A stretch of DNA of 64,000 bases. It comes from Actinopolymorpha alba DSM 45243. Its GTDB lineage: Bacteria; Actinomycetota; Actinomycetes; Propionibacteriales; Actinopolymorphaceae. A program made the position numbers and the translations under genes. Where the stretch lies: assembly GCF_000373925.1 (NCBI RefSeq), contig NZ_KB892747.1:38824-102823 (forward strand), written 5' to 3'. The notes under the pieces are model-generated. The model was not told the origin of the DNA, did no database searches, and saw nothing but the letters and a program-made list of their open reading frames with translations. Below, one piece after another: positions 1-10,897 of the stretch (the stretch's first letter is position 1; the number at the start of each line of letters is the position of its first letter).

Positions 1-174
1 ACCCATTGGGTCGACGGAGGCCGAACCGACCTCAACAACGGCGTGCTGTTGTGTGGAGCGCACCACAACCTCATCCACAACAGCGACTGGCAAGTCCGCA
101 TGGGACCAAACGGCAGACCCGAATATATCCCGCCGCCGTGGATCGATATCAATCAACGACCGATCCGCACCTAA
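1..174 (+). CDS. C-terminal end of an HNH endonuclease (13E12/DUF222-type), truncated by the window edge
   Basis: Frame 1 is open from the first base to TAA at 172-174 and encodes 57 residues. The start THWVDGGRTDLNN, followed by LLCGAHHNLIH, is the second half of an HNH nuclease motif: the conserved W-x-x-GG, T-x-L-N, L-L-C and HH positions are all present. This arrangement is typical of the C-terminal HNH domain in the very abundant actinobacterial DUF222/13E12 repeat proteins. In that family the HNH domain would bind metal and cut DNA, but a cellular role is not established. The start and N-terminal part lie outside the window, so integrity cannot be judged. The gene directly abuts the decayed region to its right. 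Confidence 0.8.
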   Translation, partial: THWVDGGRTDLNNGVLLCGAHHNLIHNSDWQVRMGPNGRPEYIPPPWIDINQRPIRT

Positions 175-288
175 GCCGACGGTCGACACCTGCGTCACCA
201 TACGCACATTCCAGCGTGTCCCATCGCAGGGCGCTAATTCCACGCGCTCGAGCGCGGTCACGCTGGCCCTTACGGGCGTCGCGCCCAC

Positions 289-512
289 AGCATCCGCGTG
301 ACTCCACCACATCGGGGCGCCGCCACCGAGCCAGTCCTCCTCGACGCCGGTCCACGCACCGTGCCCGGTGGTGGCCACGAACCAGCCTCCCGGTCGCAGC
401 CAGCCAGCGATCCTTCGCAGCAGCGTCGGCTGCTCGCCAGCGGAAATGATGAGAGCGTCAGGTCCAGCACCGCGCCGCCGTCCGGAATCCGCTGGCGCAG
501 GTCCCTGAGCAC
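289..512 (-). pseudogene. Class I SAM-dependent methyltransferase remnant with internal deletion
   Basis: On the minus strand, bases 453-289 read in one frame as LLRRIAGWLRPGGWF, then VATTGHGAWTGVEEDWLGG, then APMWWSHADA. This is the C-terminal half of a class I methyltransferase, the part following motif III. Just upstream, in another frame (about 490-460), is DGGAVLDL, the start of the SAM-binding motif I, but the GxGxG loop and the intervening 60 or so residues are missing. The join of motif I to the late domain in a different frame indicates an internal deletion. The 3' end after HADA is also lost. The product cannot be functional. It lies 21 bases downstream of another broken gene on the same strand. 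Confidence 0.75.
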
Positions 513-533
513 GCGAAGGTTGAGCGGTGCTTC

Positions 534-948
534 TCAGGACACGACTTTGGTGACCACCCAGTGATGTTTACCGAGGCGACAGGTGCGCTCGAACCCCTTA
601 CCTCGAACATCCGCACCGTGCCGTTATGAAGGAACGAAGCAGACGTCGACCGGCCTTCCACACCTTCCGGATAGCTGTCCATGGTCCCTCCCCGAGCCGC
701 GCGATTTCGTGCAGAGCACCCTCGAGCGCAGCGGAGGCGATCCCTCGGCGGCAGTACCCCCGGCCGACGAAGAAGCACGTGATCCGCCAATCCGGAAGGG
801 CGCCGAGACCGTCGAGATGGGCCCGCCGGTGCTTGATACGCGGCAATTCGTCGGTCGGACCGAACTGGCACCAGCCCACGCAGGTCGCGCCGTCGTCTTT
901 GAGCGCGGCGTTCGCCCGCACAACCCACCTCGTCGCTGACGCAAACAC
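534..948 (-). pseudogene. GNAT family N-acetyltransferase, broken by two frameshifts and N-terminal loss
   Basis: Three minus-strand frames together give a recognisable acetyltransferase. Bases 948-690 encode CVGWCQFGPTDELPRIKHRR followed by ALPDWRITCFFVGRGYCRRG, with the R/Q-x-x-G-x-G/A-type acetyl-CoA loop region. Bases near 690-600 continue in a second frame as DSYPEGVEGRSTSASFLHNG. From about 597 a third frame gives GFERTCRLGKHHWVVTKVVS and a natural stop at 534-536. Single-base errors within the C-runs at 686-694 and 594-597 explain the shifts. The usual N-terminal 60-70 residues are absent because an in-frame stop precedes the GTG at 948. In family members this region acetylates small molecules of unknown identity; here it is inactive unless the shifts are sequencing errors. 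Confidence 0.8.
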
Positions 949-1080
949 GGGGCGCCCACGAGTGGGCGTCCATCAAGCCCCGGACTGCCGCGCGCCGCGG
1001 AGAGCGCGCTGCGCGCGGCTCAAGACCCTCGCAAACCGCGCCATCCGGCCGTACGAAAGCCGTCAGCTAATGTCCGAGGA

Positions 1081-1836
1081 ATGCCTGCCCCCAAGACCGA
1101 GCAGTATCCCCCCAAAAGCGAGCAGTATCCCCCCGATACCCGGCAAACCATTGTCCGCGACGCCGCGGCGATCGCCGTCGCCACCGGTGCGTACGGCATC
1201 TCGTTCGGAGCGATCGGGGTCGCCAGCGGACTCTCGGTAGCCCAGACCTGCGCGCTGTCCCTGCTCGCCTTCACCGGAGCGTCGCAGTTCGCCTTCGTGG
1301 GCATCATCGGCGGCGGGGGCGCCCTCGTGTCGGCGGGACTCGCCGCCCTCCTGCTCGGCACGCGGAACGCCTTCTACGGCGTACGCCTGGCCAGTCTGCT
1401 CAACCTCCGCGGACTTCGCCGCCTCGCCGGCGCCCAGTTCGTCATCGACGAGACCACCGCGATGGCGGTCGGCCGGCGTACCCCCGAACTCGCCCGGGTG
1501 GGGTTCTGGTCGACCGCGATCCTGCTCTTCTCGCTGTGGAACCTCGGCACCCTCATCGGAGCGGTCGCCGGTGAGTCGCTCGGTGATCCTGGCACCTACG
1601 GCCTCGACGCCGCCGCACCGGCAGCCTTCATCGCCCTGCTCTGGCCCCGGCTCACCGACACGCGCAGCCGCGCGGTCGGCGCCGGCGCGGCCCTGGTCGC
1701 CGTCGCGCTCGTGCCGCTGGTCCCCGCGGGCATACCCGTCCTCGTCGCCGGCGCCGTGGCGATCGCGGTCGGCCTGCGGCGTACCGCCAAGACTCCCAAC
1801 GGAACGCCCGAACCAGCCACAGAGGAGGCACGATGA
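1081..1836 (+). CDS. azlC: AzlC family branched-chain amino acid exporter, large subunit
   Basis: A 251-residue membrane protein with about seven hydrophobic segments. The N-terminal half carries the family pattern A-x-G-A-YGISFGAIG followed by the TGASQFAFVGI segment; the middle contains LLGTRNAFYGVRL and a conserved FVIDETTAMA stretch. AzlC works with the small AzlD to export branched-chain amino acids and analogues such as azaleucine across the inner membrane. Its stop overlaps the start of azlD by four bases (ATGA), so the two are translationally coupled. The N-terminus is odd: a 7-residue repeat (EQYPPKS, EQYPPDT) encoded by a 16-base direct repeat at 1098-1113 and 1119-1134. The GAGGA directly abuts the ATG with no spacer, so the true start is uncertain, but no in-frame ATG or GTG lies between it and the first membrane segment. 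Confidence 0.9.
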   Translation: MPAPKTEQYPPKSEQYPPDTRQTIVRDAAAIAVATGAYGISFGAIGVASGLSVAQTCALSLLAFTGASQFAFVGIIGGGGALVSAGLAALLLGTRNAFYGVRLASLLNLRGLRRLAGAQFVIDETTAMAVGRRTPELARVGFWSTAILLFSLWNLGTLIGAVAGESLGDPGTYGLDAAAPAAFIALLWPRLTDTRSRAVGAGAALVAVALVPLVPAGIPVLVAGAVAIAVGLRRTAKTPNGTPEPATEEAR

Positions 1837-2135
1837 TCTGGGCCGCCGTACTCCTCACCGCAGCCGGCTGCTATCTGCTGAAGCTGGCCGGACTGTCAGT
1901 GCCGCAGCGGATTCTCGAACGGCCGGCGGTACGCCGGTCGGCCGCCCTCCTGCCCGTCGCACTGCTCGCCGCACTCGTCGCCGTCCAGACCCTGAGCACC
2001 GGTGAGCGCCTCGTCGTCGACGCCCGGCTGGCCGGCGTGGGAGTCGCGATCGTCGCGCTGATCCTGCGGGCGCCGTTCATCGTCGTCGTGGCGCTCGCGG
2101 CCGCCACCGCGGCGGTGGTACGCCTGATCGCCTGA
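1833..2135 (+). CDS. azlD: AzlD family branched-chain amino acid exporter, small subunit
   Basis: A 100-residue protein with three to four hydrophobic segments: MIWAAVLLTAAGCYLLKLAG at the start, then ALLPVALLAALVAVQTL, and a C-terminal segment beginning at VVVALAAATAAV. Length and layout match AzlD, the small partner of AzlC in exporting leucine, isoleucine, valine and analogues. The start ATG overlaps the azlC stop. No regulator gene (Lrp/AzlB) is adjacent, so control is unknown; a tandem hairpin repeat about 100 bases downstream may end the transcript. Confidence 0.9.
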   Translation: MIWAAVLLTAAGCYLLKLAGLSVPQRILERPAVRRSAALLPVALLAALVAVQTLSTGERLVVDARLAGVGVAIVALILRAPFIVVVALAAATAAVVRLIA

Positions 2136-2233
2136 CCCGACGGCCAGCCATGGACAGCCGTCCGGCAAAGCGGAGGCCGCATCCGGCGAACGCCTGCCAC
2201 CCCGGCAACACGACTTCTAGGGTTGAAAGAGCT

Positions 2234-2331
2234 GTGTGGGATCCAGCCCCCACGGGCTTCGCCCGTAGGGCCCACCCCCACAGTGTGGGATCCAGCCCCC
2301 ACGGGCTTCGCCCGTTGGGCCCACCCCCACC
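2234..2331. repeat. Tandem 49-bp repeat, each unit with a hairpin
   Basis: Two nearly identical units start at 2234 and 2283. Each contains ACGGGC-TTC-GCCCGT, a tight 6-bp stem with a TTC loop, nested in outer GTGGG and CCCAC arms. The units differ at about two positions. It lies between the azlD stop and the next start codon on the same strand, so it could act as a transcription terminator or mRNA-stabilising structure. No coding role is evident. Confidence 0.8.
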
Positions 2332-2369
2332 GCGCCGACCAATCCGCACGGGACGGACAGACGGACACC

Positions 2370-3263
2370 ATGAGTTCTGGTTATCAGGTTCTTACCGACC
2401 AGCAGGCAGAGGATTTTCTCGAGAACGGCTTCGTCGTCATCCACGACTGCTTCTCCAGGGAGGCCGCCGCCGACCTTACCGAGACGCTCTGGACCCGCCT
2501 CGACTACGACGCCGACGACCCCTCCACCTGGGCCGAGTCGTCGATTCACATGCCGACCCACCGGCACCTTGACGTCAAGGACTTCGCACCGAAGGCGTGG
2601 GGGGCCGTCTGCGACCTCCTTGGTGGCGAGGACCGCGTCAAGCAGCCGTACACCTGGGGCGACGGGTTCATCGTCAACCTCTGGGAGGGCACCGAACGGC
2701 CGTGGACGCCAGCCTCCCCCGAGGCACCCGGCTGGCACAAGGACGGCGACTTCTTCCGCCACTTCCTCGACTCGCCCGAGCAGGGACTCCTCACCCTCGT
2801 GCTGTGGTCGGACGTACGCCATCAAGGCGGTGCGACGTTCGTGGCGGCCGACTCGGTGGGCCCGGTGACGCGCTACCTCGCGGATCGGCCCGGCGGCGTA
2901 CTGCCCCGCGAGTTCGACATTTCCCACCTGATCGGCCAGTGCGAGCGGTTCGTCGAGGCAACCGGCCAGGTCGGCGACGTCTATCTCCTGCATCCGTTCG
3001 TGCTGCACGCCAAGGCACAGAACCTCCTCCGGCTGCCGCGGTTCATCACGAACCCGCCGGTCCACCTCGCTGAGCCGATGCGGTTCGATCGCGAGAACCC
3101 CGACGACTTTTCCCTTGTGGAGAAGGCGGTCCTGAGGGGTCTCGGCGTCGAGCGGTACGAGTTCACCCCCACCGCGGGGCGCGAGGGCGTCGTTCCGGAG
3201 CGGGTCCGGCGGCAGCAACGGATGAAAGCCAACGAGGAACGCCGCCTGAGCACCCGCCCCTGA
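2370..3263 (+). CDS. Phytanoyl-CoA dioxygenase (PhyH) family Fe(II)/2-oxoglutarate-dependent oxygenase
   Basis: A 297-residue cytoplasmic protein. The opening LTDQQAEDFLENGFVVIHDC is the characteristic PhyH N-terminus. The iron-binding facial triad is visible as H123-x-D125 in GWHKDGDF and a distal histidine in VYLLHPFVLHAK (H208 or H213), with arginines at 221-224 placed to bind 2-oxoglutarate. Members hydroxylate varied small molecules; the substrate cannot be deduced here. The ATG at 2370 is chosen because an upstream in-frame extension would run through the tandem repeat. The gene converges on the SDR gene downstream. Between the two stops lie short repeats of the CCGCCCCTGAC type spanning this stop codon. 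Confidence 0.85.
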   Translation: MSSGYQVLTDQQAEDFLENGFVVIHDCFSREAAADLTETLWTRLDYDADDPSTWAESSIHMPTHRHLDVKDFAPKAWGAVCDLLGGEDRVKQPYTWGDGFIVNLWEGTERPWTPASPEAPGWHKDGDFFRHFLDSPEQGLLTLVLWSDVRHQGGATFVAADSVGPVTRYLADRPGGVLPREFDISHLIGQCERFVEATGQVGDVYLLHPFVLHAKAQNLLRLPRFITNPPVHLAEPMRFDRENPDDFSLVEKAVLRGLGVERYEFTPTAGREGVVPERVRRQQRMKANEERRLSTRP

Positions 3264-3332
3264 CAAACCCCCGCCCCTGACAAACCCCGCCACTGACGAG
3301 CCGCCACCGGCCGCTGACGGACGGCCGTCACC

Positions 3333-4193
3333 TCATCCGAGTCCGACCAACTCCGCGCTCACCTTCCACAGCCGCGCGGCGAGGTCGGGGTCCTGGGCAA
3401 GCTGTGCCGGGGCGACCGGAACACCCTTCTCGAAGTACGCGCCACTCACGCTGTCAAGGTCAGGGCTCGACGCGAGCTGAACGATCGGCTCCGCGCCCCT
3501 CTCCGGACTGATGAAGAACGGCCGGAGAAACAGCCCGATCACCGGCTTGGCCCAGGTCGGAGCGCCCGACCAGATGTTGGTGTTGACGGCACCCGGATGC
3601 AGGCTGTTGGACGTGACGCCGGTGCCGTCGAGGCGGCGGGCGAGTTCGTTCGCGAACACCACGTTGGCAAGCTTCGAGCGCGCGTACGCCCGCATGATCT
3701 GGTAGCCGCGTTCGTAGCCGAGATCGTCGAAGTCGAGAGTGCCGCTGCGGTGCCCGATCGACGCCACGGTCACCACCCGCGCGGGCGCGCTCGCCAGCAG
3801 GAGGTCGAGAAGCAGGTTCGTCAGCAGGAAGTAGCCGAGATGGTTGACCGCGAACGTCATCTCGATGCCGTCTTCGGTGAGCCGGCGGACCTTGTTGACG
3901 GCGCCGGCGTTGTTGACGAGAACATCGAGCCGGTCATGGCCGGCCGCGAACTCCCGCGCGAGCGCCCGGATGGACGCCTGTGAGGAGAAGTCGCAGAGGA
4001 GGTACGACGCGCCGGGCACGTCCGCGCCGGCCCGGTCCCGCACCGCCGCGACGGCCGCCTCCGCCCGGCCGCGGTCACGCCCCACGAGGACGACGCGCGC
4101 GCCCTGCCGGGCCAACTCGACGCTGGCCTCCAGACCGATCCCGCTGGTCGCACCAGTCACCAGCACGGTCTTGTCTTTCACGGTCCACGCCAC
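3333..4193 (-). CDS. Short-chain dehydrogenase/reductase, retinol-dehydrogenase-like
   Basis: A 286-residue classical SDR with a Rossmann fold. The cofactor motif TGATSGIG is at residues 13-20, NNAG at 94-97, the catalytic Ser near 145 (VASIGHRSG) and the catalytic pair Y170-x3-K174 in AYARSKLAN. The arginine after beta strand 2 (VGRDRGRA) favours NADP(H). The YARSKLANV and NSLHPGAVNT blocks resemble the WW-oxidoreductase/retinol dehydrogenase-like group common in actinobacteria, where substrates are mostly unknown. It is transcribed divergently from the membrane glycosyltransferase gene, with about 180 bases between the starts. Confidence 0.88.
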   Translation of the reverse strand: MAWTVKDKTVLVTGATSGIGLEASVELARQGARVVLVGRDRGRAEAAVAAVRDRAGADVPGASYLLCDFSSQASIRALAREFAAGHDRLDVLVNNAGAVNKVRRLTEDGIEMTFAVNHLGYFLLTNLLLDLLLASAPARVVTVASIGHRSGTLDFDDLGYERGYQIMRAYARSKLANVVFANELARRLDGTGVTSNSLHPGAVNTNIWSGAPTWAKPVIGLFLRPFFISPERGAEPIVQLASSPDLDSVSGAYFEKGVPVAPAQLAQDPDLAARLWKVSAELVGLG

Positions 4194-4372
4194 GGCGGCC
4201 TCTTTCTGGTCTGCGGCCTCTGTCCAGTCCGGGGGTCTCCACCCTGCCTGACGGAGACGTTCGACACTACCGTCGTCGAGGCGTTCAACGGCCCGCTATC
4301 TGTCGGCCACCCAACGTTCCAGATCAGTTCGAGGGTTCCGGACCGAATCTCCCGGCCGGCCATTGTTAGCGT

Positions 4373-6692
<2,320 letters not shown>

Positions 6693-8048
6693 CTAGCGGA
6701 CGGCGGACGCGAACCGGTCGGGGTCGTCGAACGGCCCTACCACGGCCAGCGTGGGCACCGCGTCCAGCAGCTCCTTCGCGATCGCCCGCACGTCGTCCAG
6801 CGTCACCGACGCGATCCGGGCAAGGATCTCGTCGACGCTCAGCAGCTCGCCGTAGACCAGCTCGGCCTTCGCCAACCGACCCATCCGCGAGCCCGTGTCC
6901 TCCAGGCCGAGGACCAGCGAGCCGCGTACCTGCCCCTTGCCGCGTTCGAGTTCTTCGTCGGTGAGGCCGGCGTCGACCACCTTGGCCAGCTCGTCCCGGC
7001 AGATGCCGAGCACGTCGTGAACCTTCGCCGGCAGGCAGCCCGCGTAAACCCCGAGCATGCCGGCGTCGGCGTAGTTGGACGCGAACGAATAGACGGCGTA
7101 CGCCAGGCCGCGCTTCTCCCGCACCTCCTGGAAGAGCCGGCTCGACATGCCGCCACCCAGTGCCGCGTTGAGGACGCCGAGGACGAATCTCCGGTCGTCT
7201 GTGCGCGCGATGCCGGGTACGCCGAGGACGAGGTTCGCCTGCTCGGTGGTGCGCTGGGCCACCCTGACGGCGCCCAGGGCGGGTACCGGCCCGGTCCCGC
7301 CGATCCGCGGCAGCATGGGTGGACTCGGGTCGCCGTCGTCGAGCAGGCCCGCCTGCCGGAACGCCTTGCTGACCAGGCGTACGACGGTCCGGTGGTCGAT
7401 GTTGCCGGTGACCGCCACGACGATGTTGCTCGGGCGGTAGCGGCGGCGGTAGTAGCCGAGGATCTGCCGCCGAGTAAGTGACGTGATCGAGTCGACGGTG
7501 CCGAGGATCGGCCGCCCGAGCGGGGAGTCGCCCCACAACTGCTCGGCGAAAAGGTCGTGCACGGCGTCGGAGGGATCGTCATCGTGCATGGCGATCTCTT
7601 CGAGGATGACCCCGCGCTCGCTCTCGATGTCAGCGGCGGCGAGCACCGACGAGGTGACCATGTCGCACACCACGTCGACCGCGAGCGGGAGGTCCTGGTC
7701 GAGCACCCGCGCGTAGTAGCAGGTGTACTCCTTGGACGTGAAGGCGTTCATCTCGCCGCCGACCGCGTCCAGAGCTGAGGAGATCTGCAGCGCGTCCCGG
7801 CGGCGGGTGCCCTTGAACAGCAGATGCTCGAGATAGTGGCTGGTGCCCGCCAGTGACGGAGCTTCGTGACGGGAGCCGACCCCGGCCCAGAGACCGAAGC
7901 TGACCGACCTGACCTGCGGCATCGTCTCGGTCACGATACGCAGGCCACCCGGCAGGACCGTCCGGCGGGCGACGCCGCCGTCACCCTCCTTGAGGAGGGT
8001 GCGGGTCGTGCCGGGCGCCTGGCTGGCGGACACCGACCGTTGGCTCAC
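6693..8048 (-). CDS. M16 family zinc metallopeptidase (mitochondrial processing peptidase-like)
   Basis: A 451-residue protein with the inverted zinc motif HYLEH at residues 71-75 and the third ligand in [10 protein letters not shown] near residue 150. The C-terminal half has the inactive M16_C fold with [20 protein letters not shown], which helps close the clamshell around the substrate. Homologues degrade or process peptides; a bacterial substrate is not established. The GTG start overlaps the pnp stop by four bases (GTGA), implying translational coupling. Its persistent position after pnp in actinobacteria suggests a link to that operon but not a shared function. Confidence 0.93.
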   Translation of the reverse strand: MSQRSVSASQAPGTTRTLLKEGDGGVARRTVLPGGLRIVTETMPQVRSVSFGLWAGVGSRHEAPSLAGTSHYLEHLLFKGTRRRDALQISSALDAVGGEMNAFTSKEYTCYYARVLDQDLPLAVDVVCDMVTSSVLAAADIESERGVILEEIAMHDDDPSDAVHDLFAEQLWGDSPLGRPILGTVDSITSLTRRQILGYYRRRYRPSNIVVAVTGNIDHRTVVRLVSKAFRQAGLLDDGDPSPPMLPRIGGTGPVPALGAVRVAQRTTEQANLVLGVPGIARTDDRRFVLGVLNAALGGGMSSRLFQEVREKRGLAYAVYSFASNYADAGMLGVYAGCLPAKVHDVLGICRDELAKVVDAGLTDEELERGKGQVRGSLVLGLEDTGSRMGRLAKAELVYGELLSVDEILARIASVTLDDVRAIAKELLDAVPTLAVVGPFDDPDRFASAVR

Positions 8049-10273
8049 TTCTGCGCGGACTTCTCGGATTCGTCGACGACCGGGACCAGCGACAGCTTGC
8101 CGCGGTCGTCGATCTCACCGATCTCCACCTGGATCTTGTCACCGACCTTCACGACGTCCTCGACGTTCTCGACCCGCTTGCCGCCGGCGAGCGACCGCAG
8201 CTTGGAGATGTGCAGCAGGCCGTCACGACCGGGGACGAGCGAGACGAACGCACCGAAGTTCGTGGTCTTGACCACGGTGCCGAGGTAACGCTCCCCGACC
8301 TCGGGCATCGTCGGCGTCGCGATCCCGGCCACCACGGCCCGGGCCGCCTCAGCTGCCGGACCGTCGGCCGCACCGATGAAGATCGTGCCGTCGTCCTCGA
8401 TGGTGATCTCGGCGCCGGTGTCGGCCTGGATCTGGTTGATGACCTTGCCCTTGGGCCCGATCACCTCGCCGATCTTGTCGACCGGGATCTTCATGGTGAT
8501 GATCCGCGGAGCGTACGGCGACATCTCGCCCGGAGCGGAGATGGCCTTCTCCATGACTGCGAGGATGGTGAACCGCGCCTCCCGTGCCTGCTGGAGCGCC
8601 GCCGCGAGCACCGACGCGGGGATGCCGTCGAGCTTGGTGTCGAGCTGCAGCGCGGTCACGAACTCCTTGGTGCCGGCGACCTTGAAGTCCATGTCGCCGA
8701 ACGCATCCTCGGCGCCGAGGATGTCGGTGAGCGTGACGTACTCCGTCTTGCCCTCCACCGTGTCGCTGATCAGGCCCATCGCGATACCGGCGACGGGTGC
8801 CTTCAGCGGGACGCCCGCGCTCATCAGGCCGAGCGAGGACGCACACACCGAGCCCATCGAGGTGGACCCGTTGGAGCTGATCGCCTCCGACACCTGGCGG
8901 ATGGCGTACGGGAAGTCCTCGCGCGATGGCAGCACCGGCGCGATCGCCCGCTCGGCGAGCGCGCCGTGCCCGATCTCGCGCCGCTTCGGCGACCCGACCC
9001 GGCCGGTCTCGCCGGTGGAGTACGGCGGGAAGTTGTAGTTGTGCATGTAGCGCTTGGTCGTGTCCTCGGCCAGCGTGAGACCGATCCGGCGTTCGAGCGC
9101 GAGCATGTTGAGCGTCGTGATCCCGAGGATCTGCGTCTCGCCGCGTTCGAAGATCGCCGAACCGTGCACGCGGGGTACGACATTGATCTCAGCCGTCAGC
9201 GGCCGGATGTCGGTGAGGCCGCGCCCGTCGATGCGGACGTTGTCCCGCAGGACCCGCTCACGGACCAGCGTCTTGGTCAGGGAACGGAACGCCGCGCTGA
9301 TCTCCTTCTCGCGGCCCTCGAAGTCCGCGCCGATCCGCTCAACAGCGAGCGCCTTGACCTGCTCCAGGCGGGCCTCACGCTCGGCCTTCTGCGCGATGGT
9401 GAGCGCCTCGGCGAGCTCGTTGCGCACGGCACCGGTCAGTGCCTCGAGCACGTCGTCCTCGTAGTCGCGGAAGACGGGGAACTCCCCAGTCGGCTTCGCG
9501 GCCACCGCGGCCAGGGACGCCTGAGCCTCGCAGAGCGTCTTGATGAAGCCTTTCGAGGCCTCCAGACCCGCCGCGACGATCTCCTCCGTCGGCGCCTGAA
9601 CGCCGTCCTGGACGAGCTGCCAGGTGCGGTCGGTCGACTCGGCCTCGACCATCATGATCGCGACGTCGCCGTCCTCGAGCACGCGGCCCGCGACCACCAT
9701 GTCGAACACGGCGTTCTCGGCCTCGCTGACCCGGGGGAACGCGACCCACTCGCCCTCGATCAGCGCGACCCGCACCCCGCCGATCGGCCCCGAGAACGGC
9801 AGGCCAGCCAGCTGGGTGGACGCGGACGCGGCGTTGATCGCCAGGACGTCGTACTGAACGTCGGGGTTGAGAGCCAGCACCGTGACAACGACCTGGACCT
9901 CGTTGCGCAGGCCCTTGACGAAGGACGGGCGCAGCGGGCGGTCGATCAGCCGGCAGGTGAGGATCGCGTCCTCGCTCGGGCGTCCCTCACGGCGGAACAC
10001 CGAGCCGGGGATCTTGCCGGCGGCGTAACCGCGCTCCTCGACGTCGACCGTCAGCGGGAAGAAGTCGAACTGGTCCTTGGCGTGCTTGCTCGCGCTCGTC
10101 GCCGAGAGCACCATCGTGTCGTCGTCGAGATAGGCGACGGTCGAACCCGCGGCCTGCCGGGCCAGACGCCCGGTCTCGAACCTGATCTTGCGGGTGCCGA
10201 ACCTACCGTTGTCGATAATGGCTTCTGCTACGTGAATACCGGGACCCTCCACAGGGCTCCCTCCTTGTGACAT
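8045..10273 (-). CDS. pnp: Polynucleotide phosphorylase / guanosine pentaphosphate synthetase
   Basis: A 742-residue phosphorolytic 3'-5' exoribonuclease. It has two RNase PH-like domains (roughly residues 15-230 and 330-560) separated by an alpha-helical linker, a KH domain around residues 590-650 with the [10 protein letters not shown] loop, and an S1 RNA-binding domain at about 655-730 ([20 protein letters not shown]). The second PH domain carries the active-site block [13 protein letters not shown] and later [19 protein letters not shown]. In Streptomyces, orthologues also add poly(A) tails. Start: [10 protein letters not shown], preceded by a long structured leader after rpsO. The C-terminal tail is short. 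Confidence 0.97.
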   Translation of the reverse strand: MSQGGSPVEGPGIHVAEAIIDNGRFGTRKIRFETGRLARQAAGSTVAYLDDDTMVLSATSASKHAKDQFDFFPLTVDVEERGYAAGKIPGSVFRREGRPSEDAILTCRLIDRPLRPSFVKGLRNEVQVVVTVLALNPDVQYDVLAINAASASTQLAGLPFSGPIGGVRVALIEGEWVAFPRVSEAENAVFDMVVAGRVLEDGDVAIMMVEAESTDRTWQLVQDGVQAPTEEIVAAGLEASKGFIKTLCEAQASLAAVAAKPTGEFPVFRDYEDDVLEALTGAVRNELAEALTIAQKAEREARLEQVKALAVERIGADFEGREKEISAAFRSLTKTLVRERVLRDNVRIDGRGLTDIRPLTAEINVVPRVHGSAIFERGETQILGITTLNMLALERRIGLTLAEDTTKRYMHNYNFPPYSTGETGRVGSPKRREIGHGALAERAIAPVLPSREDFPYAIRQVSEAISSNGSTSMGSVCASSLGLMSAGVPLKAPVAGIAMGLISDTVEGKTEYVTLTDILGAEDAFGDMDFKVAGTKEFVTALQLDTKLDGIPASVLAAALQQAREARFTILAVMEKAISAPGEMSPYAPRIITMKIPVDKIGEVIGPKGKVINQIQADTGAEITIEDDGTIFIGAADGPAAEAARAVVAGIATPTMPEVGERYLGTVVKTTNFGAFVSLVPGRDGLLHISKLRSLAGGKRVENVEDVVKVGDKIQVEIGEIDDRGKLSLVPVVDESEKSAQK

Positions 10274-10308
10274 CAGGGAGCGTTTGTCCGCGACGGCGGA
10301 GCCGGAGT

Positions 10309-10452
10309 GCCGGTCTTCGATCGAGGCTCTCGGGTGCGATCCCTGCGGGGGAACCCGGGCGCCACTACCGAGGACCGGCGACCTGCTGTGTCGCGCTGAC
10401 CGCTCCGGTCCTTCTGGTGCCGAGGGCGGTCACCGTCTCGGCGCCGCCCTCG
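10309..10452 (-). promoter_or_regulatory. Structured rpsO-pnp intergenic leader (two stem-loops)
   Basis: The 191 bases between rpsO and pnp contain two inverted repeats. A 9-bp perfect stem pairs 10421-10429 (CGAGGGCGG) with 10444-10452. A longer stem pairs 10309-10319 with 10369-10379, with one G-T mismatch in 11 positions. In E. coli and Streptomyces an RNase III-cut stem in this same spot mediates pnp mRNA processing and autoregulation; the same role here is inference. There is no T-run, so a simple terminator is less likely. Confidence 0.55.
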
Positions 10453-10464
10453 GAGTCTGTCAAG

Positions 10465-10734
10465 TTATCGCCGCAGGCCGAGCCGCTCGATCAGCGAGCG
10501 GTAGCGCGCGATGTCGCTCTTCATGACGTAGTTGAGCAGCCGGCGCCGCTGACCGACGAGGAGCAGCAGTCCACGACGGCTGTGGTGGTCATGCTTGTGC
10601 GTCTTGAGGTGCTCGGTCAGGTGGTTGATCCGATGCGAGAGCAGCGCGACCTGGACCTCGGGCGAACCGGTGTCGCCCTCGTTGGTCGCGTACTCGGTGA
10701 TGATCTGCTTCTTGGTCGCAGCGTCGAGCGACAC
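10465..10734 (-). CDS. rpsO: 30S ribosomal protein S15
   Basis: An 89-residue protein, the standard S15 length, opening with [20 protein letters not shown] after the initiator. It contains the helical 16S rRNA-binding core around [21 protein letters not shown]15 binds the central domain of 16S rRNA early in 30S assembly. The GTG at 10732-10734 is chosen because it gives the family N-terminus and is preceded by GGAAGGAGC; a further upstream ATG would add 21 unlikely residues. It lies upstream of pnp as in most bacteria. Confidence 0.97.
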   Translation of the reverse strand: MSLDAATKKQIITEYATNEGDTGSPEVQVALLSHRINHLTEHLKTHKHDHHSRRGLLLLVGQRRRLLNYVMKSDIARYRSLIERLGLRR

Positions 10735-10897
10735 GATGCTCCTTCCGGGAATCCGTTGCGCGGCGCGCCAGGGCGGGTTCACCTGGGCACTCTTCATCCG
10801 CGGCCGCTGTACGGCACCGCCACGCTACCAGCCGAGGCAGTCAAGTCCGAAATCTGGTACGGCGACGCGGAGCGTCGGGTCCCGCACGCGATCCGGG

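Larger units (their letters stand above)
175..1080. other. Decayed intergenic region (gene graveyard)
   Basis: This stretch of about 900 bases has no intact gene. It holds two minus-strand remnants described separately (a methyltransferase and a GNAT acetyltransferase). Nothing recognisable is seen at 175-288 or 949-1080. Its many short open frames on both strands are what GC-rich DNA gives by chance. Confidence 0.7.

Noticed and set aside
8210-10270. Long plus-strand open frame opposite pnp (686 codons)
   Set aside because: It mirrors the pnp coding frame; in very GC-rich DNA the antisense of a gene is often open. It has no ribosome site or family pattern.
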